A stretch of DNA of 64,000 nucleotides from Aquimonas sp044377145 (GTDB lineage Bacteria > Pseudomonadota > Gammaproteobacteria > Xanthomonadales > Xanthomonadaceae), in assembly GCF_044377145.1 (NCBI RefSeq), contig NZ_JBILJQ010000023.1, forward strand, positions 1-64,000. The letters are read 5' to 3'. Each line of letters starts with the position of its first letter. Positions within the stretch are counted from its first letter, which is position 1. Under the pieces are notes generated by a model that saw only the letters and a program-made list of their open reading frames with translations, had not been told where the DNA came from and searched no databases. The translations under genes and the position numbers were made by a program. Positions 61,473 through 64,000 of the stretch are shown here, piece after piece.

Positions 61473-64000
61473 CTACAGGGCGGCATCTCCGGAAGCCCCC
61501 TCGCTCGCTGCTGCGCGCAGGGCGCCCAGCAGCACCGTCAGCAAGCCGTCCAGTGGCTGCGTATCGGGCTTGCGCTTGAGCTCCGACTCCGCCTCTGCGG
61601 CGGCCGCGCTCACCGCCGCGAATCCGAACGTCCCGGCGGAGCCTTTCAGCGTATGCAGTCGCAGTTTCAGGTCCTCGGTGTCGCCGGCATCGGCGGCGCG
61701 CAGCAGGGCTTCGCCTTCCTCAAGCAGACGCGCCCGAAAGCGCACGCGAATCTGTGCAAACGCGGCCTGCACGGCCCGCTGCTGCGCGGACTCGACCGCG
61801 GTTGGCTCAGGCGGCAGAAACCTCACCAAGGCCTCGTACAGCTTGGAGCGATCGACCGGTTTGGCCAGCACGGCGTTGAAACCGACGGAATGGCCATCCA
61901 CAGGCTCCTCGCCAAGCACGTCCGCACTCAGCGCAACGATGGCACCGGAGTAGCCCGATTCGCGAAGCTGCCGCATCGCCGCGCGCCCATCCAGCACCGG
62001 CATGTGCTTGTCCATCAGAATCAAATCAACGGGTGTCGCCAAGGCCTGCTCGACGGCCTCGGCGCCGTTCGTGGCGGTCGTGCACTCGACCCCGGTGGCG
62101 AGCAGGGTTTGGGTGATGAGATCGCGCAGATCTTCAACATCATCCACCACCAGCACCCGGCCGGAGAGCCTCGGGATCGCAAGCACTTCCGCCGGCGCGT
62201 CGGTCACGCTCGGGCGTGAGTCGATCCACGCCACCTCCGCAGCCACAGGCAATCGGATGCTGAAGCAGCTGCCATGCCCCGGCGTGCTTTCCACGTCAAG
62301 CTCGCCGCCCATCGCCTCCAGCAGGCGCTTGCTGATGAACAGACCGAGACCGGAACCGCCGAACCGTCGGGTCACCGCATCGTCCGCCTGCTCGAACGGT
62401 TTGAACAGTCTCTCCAACTGTTCTGCGCTGATGCCGATGCCGCTATCCCTGACCTTGATCGAAAGGCGTTCTCCGACCGCGACGATGTCCACCGACACCC
62501 CACCGCGTTCGGTGAACTTGAGTGCGTTGCCCACCAGATTGATGAGCACCTGGCGCAGGCGCAGAGGATCGCTTTCGACCGTCGCCGGCAGCGGCCAATG
62601 GCAGTTGAGGTTCAGACTCAGGGAGCGCTGCCGGGCTGCGGGCGCCAGCAGAGCATGCACATCTTCGACCAGAGCGAGTGGCGCGCACGGCTCCAGAACC
62701 ACCGCAAGCTGGCCCGCATCAATCCGGGCAGCGTCGAGCACATCGTTGACGATACTGAGCAGATGGCGACCGTTACGCACCACCACTTCAAGCGCCTGGA
62801 CCTTGCGCGCTGCGTCGCCCGAGGCGAGCAGGGCCTGCTCCGCGAAGCCGAGAATGGCCGTCAGGGGAGTGCGCAACTCGTGGCTCATGTGCGATAGAAA
62901 GCGCGTCTTGGCTTCAGCAAGCCGCTCTGCCCGGGTGAGCGCCGCGGCCAGATCGGCGGTGCGTTGTTGGACCCGCTCCTCCAACTCGCGGTTGAGACCG
63001 GCCTGCGCCTCCAGTGAACGACGGAGATCCTCGTTCAGATCACGCAAGCGCTGCAGCATGGCGTTGAAGTCCTCCGCCAGGGCGGCGAACTCTGAGCTGG
63101 CGGCGCGGAGCTGCAAGGGCTTGAGGGTGCTCGGAACGCCAAGATCCACCTCACGAACGCGACTGACCATCTCCCTCAGTGGCTTGGCAAAAGGCTCGGC
63201 AAACCGGCGTGCACGCCAGCCCAACAGCAGCAGGCCGAGAAGGACTGCGCTGCCGGTGAGCGCGAAGCTGACGCTCTGGATGCGCGCCAGCGGCGCCATG
63301 GGTTCGAGCAGATGCACGGTCCAGCCGAATCCAGGCACCGTTGAACTGTGCAGCGCATGGCGCTCCGCATGGTTCAGATTGAGCTGGAGCAACGCCCGCC
63401 CGGCCTCAATGATGGGCCCGTGCGCAGGGTCCAGCGCGGCGGGCGCATCCAGGGTAGACAACACCACGGTCGCAGTACCGTCAGCCAACACCAGATGCAG
63501 CCCGTGCTGCGCAGCGATCCTGCGCAAGCGTTCGGCCAGGAAGGCAAGCGACAAGGACCCTTGCACCACCCCCGCGAACTGCTGTCGCGCATCGCGGTAG
63601 GGCGCGCTGACGGCGATCAGGATGTCGTTGCCAAAGCCGCGGCCACGAAACACCGGGCTGACAAATCCGAGACCGGTTCGCCTCGGCTCCCGAAAGTAGT
63701 TGCGATCCGCCACCGAGGGCAAGGCAGAGGCAGCCCAGGGCGCTCGAAAGTCGATGATCTGCCCCTCTGCATCGGTGACCAGCAAGGTGAGAAAGCCGGT
63801 ATACGACTGATCGATCCCGTCCAGAATGGGGGGGCGTGCCGGCGGCCGCGCATCCACCGCCGCGTGCAGCACTGCGCGCTGATGCTCCGAGAGATGGTCG
63901 AGCACCAAGGAGGCGGCTTGCTCTCCGCGCAGTTCCAGAGCCGCCGTGCGGCGCGCGAACTCGAAGCGCCAACCCGCATACACCAGGGCAAGCAAGGCGA
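61473..64000 (-). CDS. hybrid sensor kinase (dCache-HisKA-REC-Hpt), N-terminus outside the window
   Basis: At least 840 residues; the frame runs off the right edge, so the true start is not seen. In order: periplasmic sensor (YRDARQQFAGVVQGSLSLAF is typical of Cache domains), TM helix (SFALTGSAVLLGLLLLGWRA), HAMP, coiled coil, HisKA (SHMSHELRTPLTAI), HATPase_c (NLVGNALKFTERGG, GSGLGLFISKRLLEAMGG), a receiver (VVDDVEDLRDL, LILMDKHMPVLDG) and a C-terminal Hpt domain (LRLHTLKGSAGTFG). All phosphorelay His/Asp residues are present. The final acceptor regulator is not in the window. Confidence 0.9.
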   Translation of the reverse strand, partial: ALLALVYAGWRFEFARRTAALELRGEQAASLVLDHLSEHQRAVLHAAVDARPPARPPILDGIDQSYTGFLTLLVTDAEGQIIDFRAPWAASALPSVADRNYFREPRRTGLGFVSPVFRGRGFGNDILIAVSAPYRDARQQFAGVVQGSLSLAFLAERLRRIAAQHGLHLVLADGTATVVLSTLDAPAALDPAHGPIIEAGRALLQLNLNHAERHALHSSTVPGFGWTVHLLEPMAPLARIQSVSFALTGSAVLLGLLLLGWRARRFAEPFAKPLREMVSRVREVDLGVPSTLKPLQLRAASSEFAALAEDFNAMLQRLRDLNEDLRRSLEAQAGLNRELEERVQQRTADLAAALTRAERLAEAKTRFLSHMSHELRTPLTAILGFAEQALLASGDAARKVQALEVVVRNGRHLLSIVNDVLDAARIDAGQLAVVLEPCAPLALVEDVHALLAPAARQRSLSLNLNCHWPLPATVESDPLRLRQVLINLVGNALKFTERGGVSVDIVAVGERLSIKVRDSGIGISAEQLERLFKPFEQADDAVTRRFGGSGLGLFISKRLLEAMGGELDVESTPGHGSCFSIRLPVAAEVAWIDSRPSVTDAPAEVLAIPRLSGRVLVVDDVEDLRDLITQTLLATGVECTTATNGAEAVEQALATPVDLILMDKHMPVLDGRAAMRQLRESGYSGAIVALSADVLGEEPVDGHSVGFNAVLAKPVDRSKLYEALVRFLPPEPTAVESAQQRAVQAAFAQIRVRFRARLLEEGEALLRAADAGDTEDLKLRLHTLKGSAGTFGFAAVSAAAAEAESELKRKPDTQPLDGLLTVLLGALRAAASEGASGDAAL

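Overview
The window is high-GC DNA from a gammaproteobacterium, most likely of the Lysobacterales/Xanthomonadales. The evidence is: the gammaproteobacterial arrangement lptG-lptF diverging from pepA-holC-valS, an Fnr with its 4Fe-4S cysteines, many secreted peptidases, a TonB receptor, a cytochrome c carrying the SGNWYEP / SGQGF domain that I associate with this order, iterated heptad repeats around housekeeping genes, and a GGTG-N16-CACC dyad like the YtrA operator described in Xanthomonas. No rRNA, tRNA, CRISPR array or intact mobile element was seen.

Layout. 1-3.1 kb: envelope genes on the minus strand (PBP1B with a small TPR lipoprotein). 3.2-7.8 kb: a two-gene operon of an ABC ATPase and an ABC-permease/M1-peptidase fusion under a probable YtrA-type operator. 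7.9-15.4 kb: a 1500-residue multi-domain glycosyltransferase and a secreted M14 peptidase. 15.5-23.5 kb: a probable cyanophycin (multi-L-arginyl-poly-aspartate) utilisation locus, with an isoaspartyl dipeptidase, a YfcC/DcuC-type permease and a TonB receptor divergent from a large secreted cyanophycinase. 24-34 kb: alpha/beta hydrolase, M1 peptidase, ubiE, a decayed anion-transporter gene, an ElaA-type acetyltransferase, a Rieske protein, mscL, an M28 peptidase, a HEXXH protein, then fnr downstream of an S9 peptidase. 36.6-42.8 kb: a peptide:proton symporter, lptG/lptF, pepA, holC. 42.8-51.5 kb: an accessory segment between holC and valS holding a membrane protein of unknown function, a cytochrome c-like protein, an outer-membrane protein, a di-heme peroxidase and a carotenoid oxygenase/DUF2141 pair. 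51.6-64 kb: valS, a CHASE histidine kinase with response regulator, an IS3 remnant, a chemoreceptor and a partial hybrid kinase.

How the genes work together. A recurring theme is peptide and amino-acid scavenging: at least nine peptidases, a cyanophycinase, a POT peptide symporter and a TonB receptor. In the cyanophycin locus the parts form a plausible route: extracellular or periplasmic cleavage, transport, then cytosolic hydrolysis of beta-Asp-Arg. However, the dipeptidase has lost one histidine of its metal site.

Non-coding structure. The window contains two diverged copies of a roughly 180-bp structured element (43049-43231 and 60821-61000) whose main stem shows two compensatory base-pair changes. 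It also has two pairs of iterated 7-bp repeats (upstream of holC and of valS) and a 195-bp duplication that placed a copy of the chemoreceptor leader and start in front of the CHASE kinase gene.
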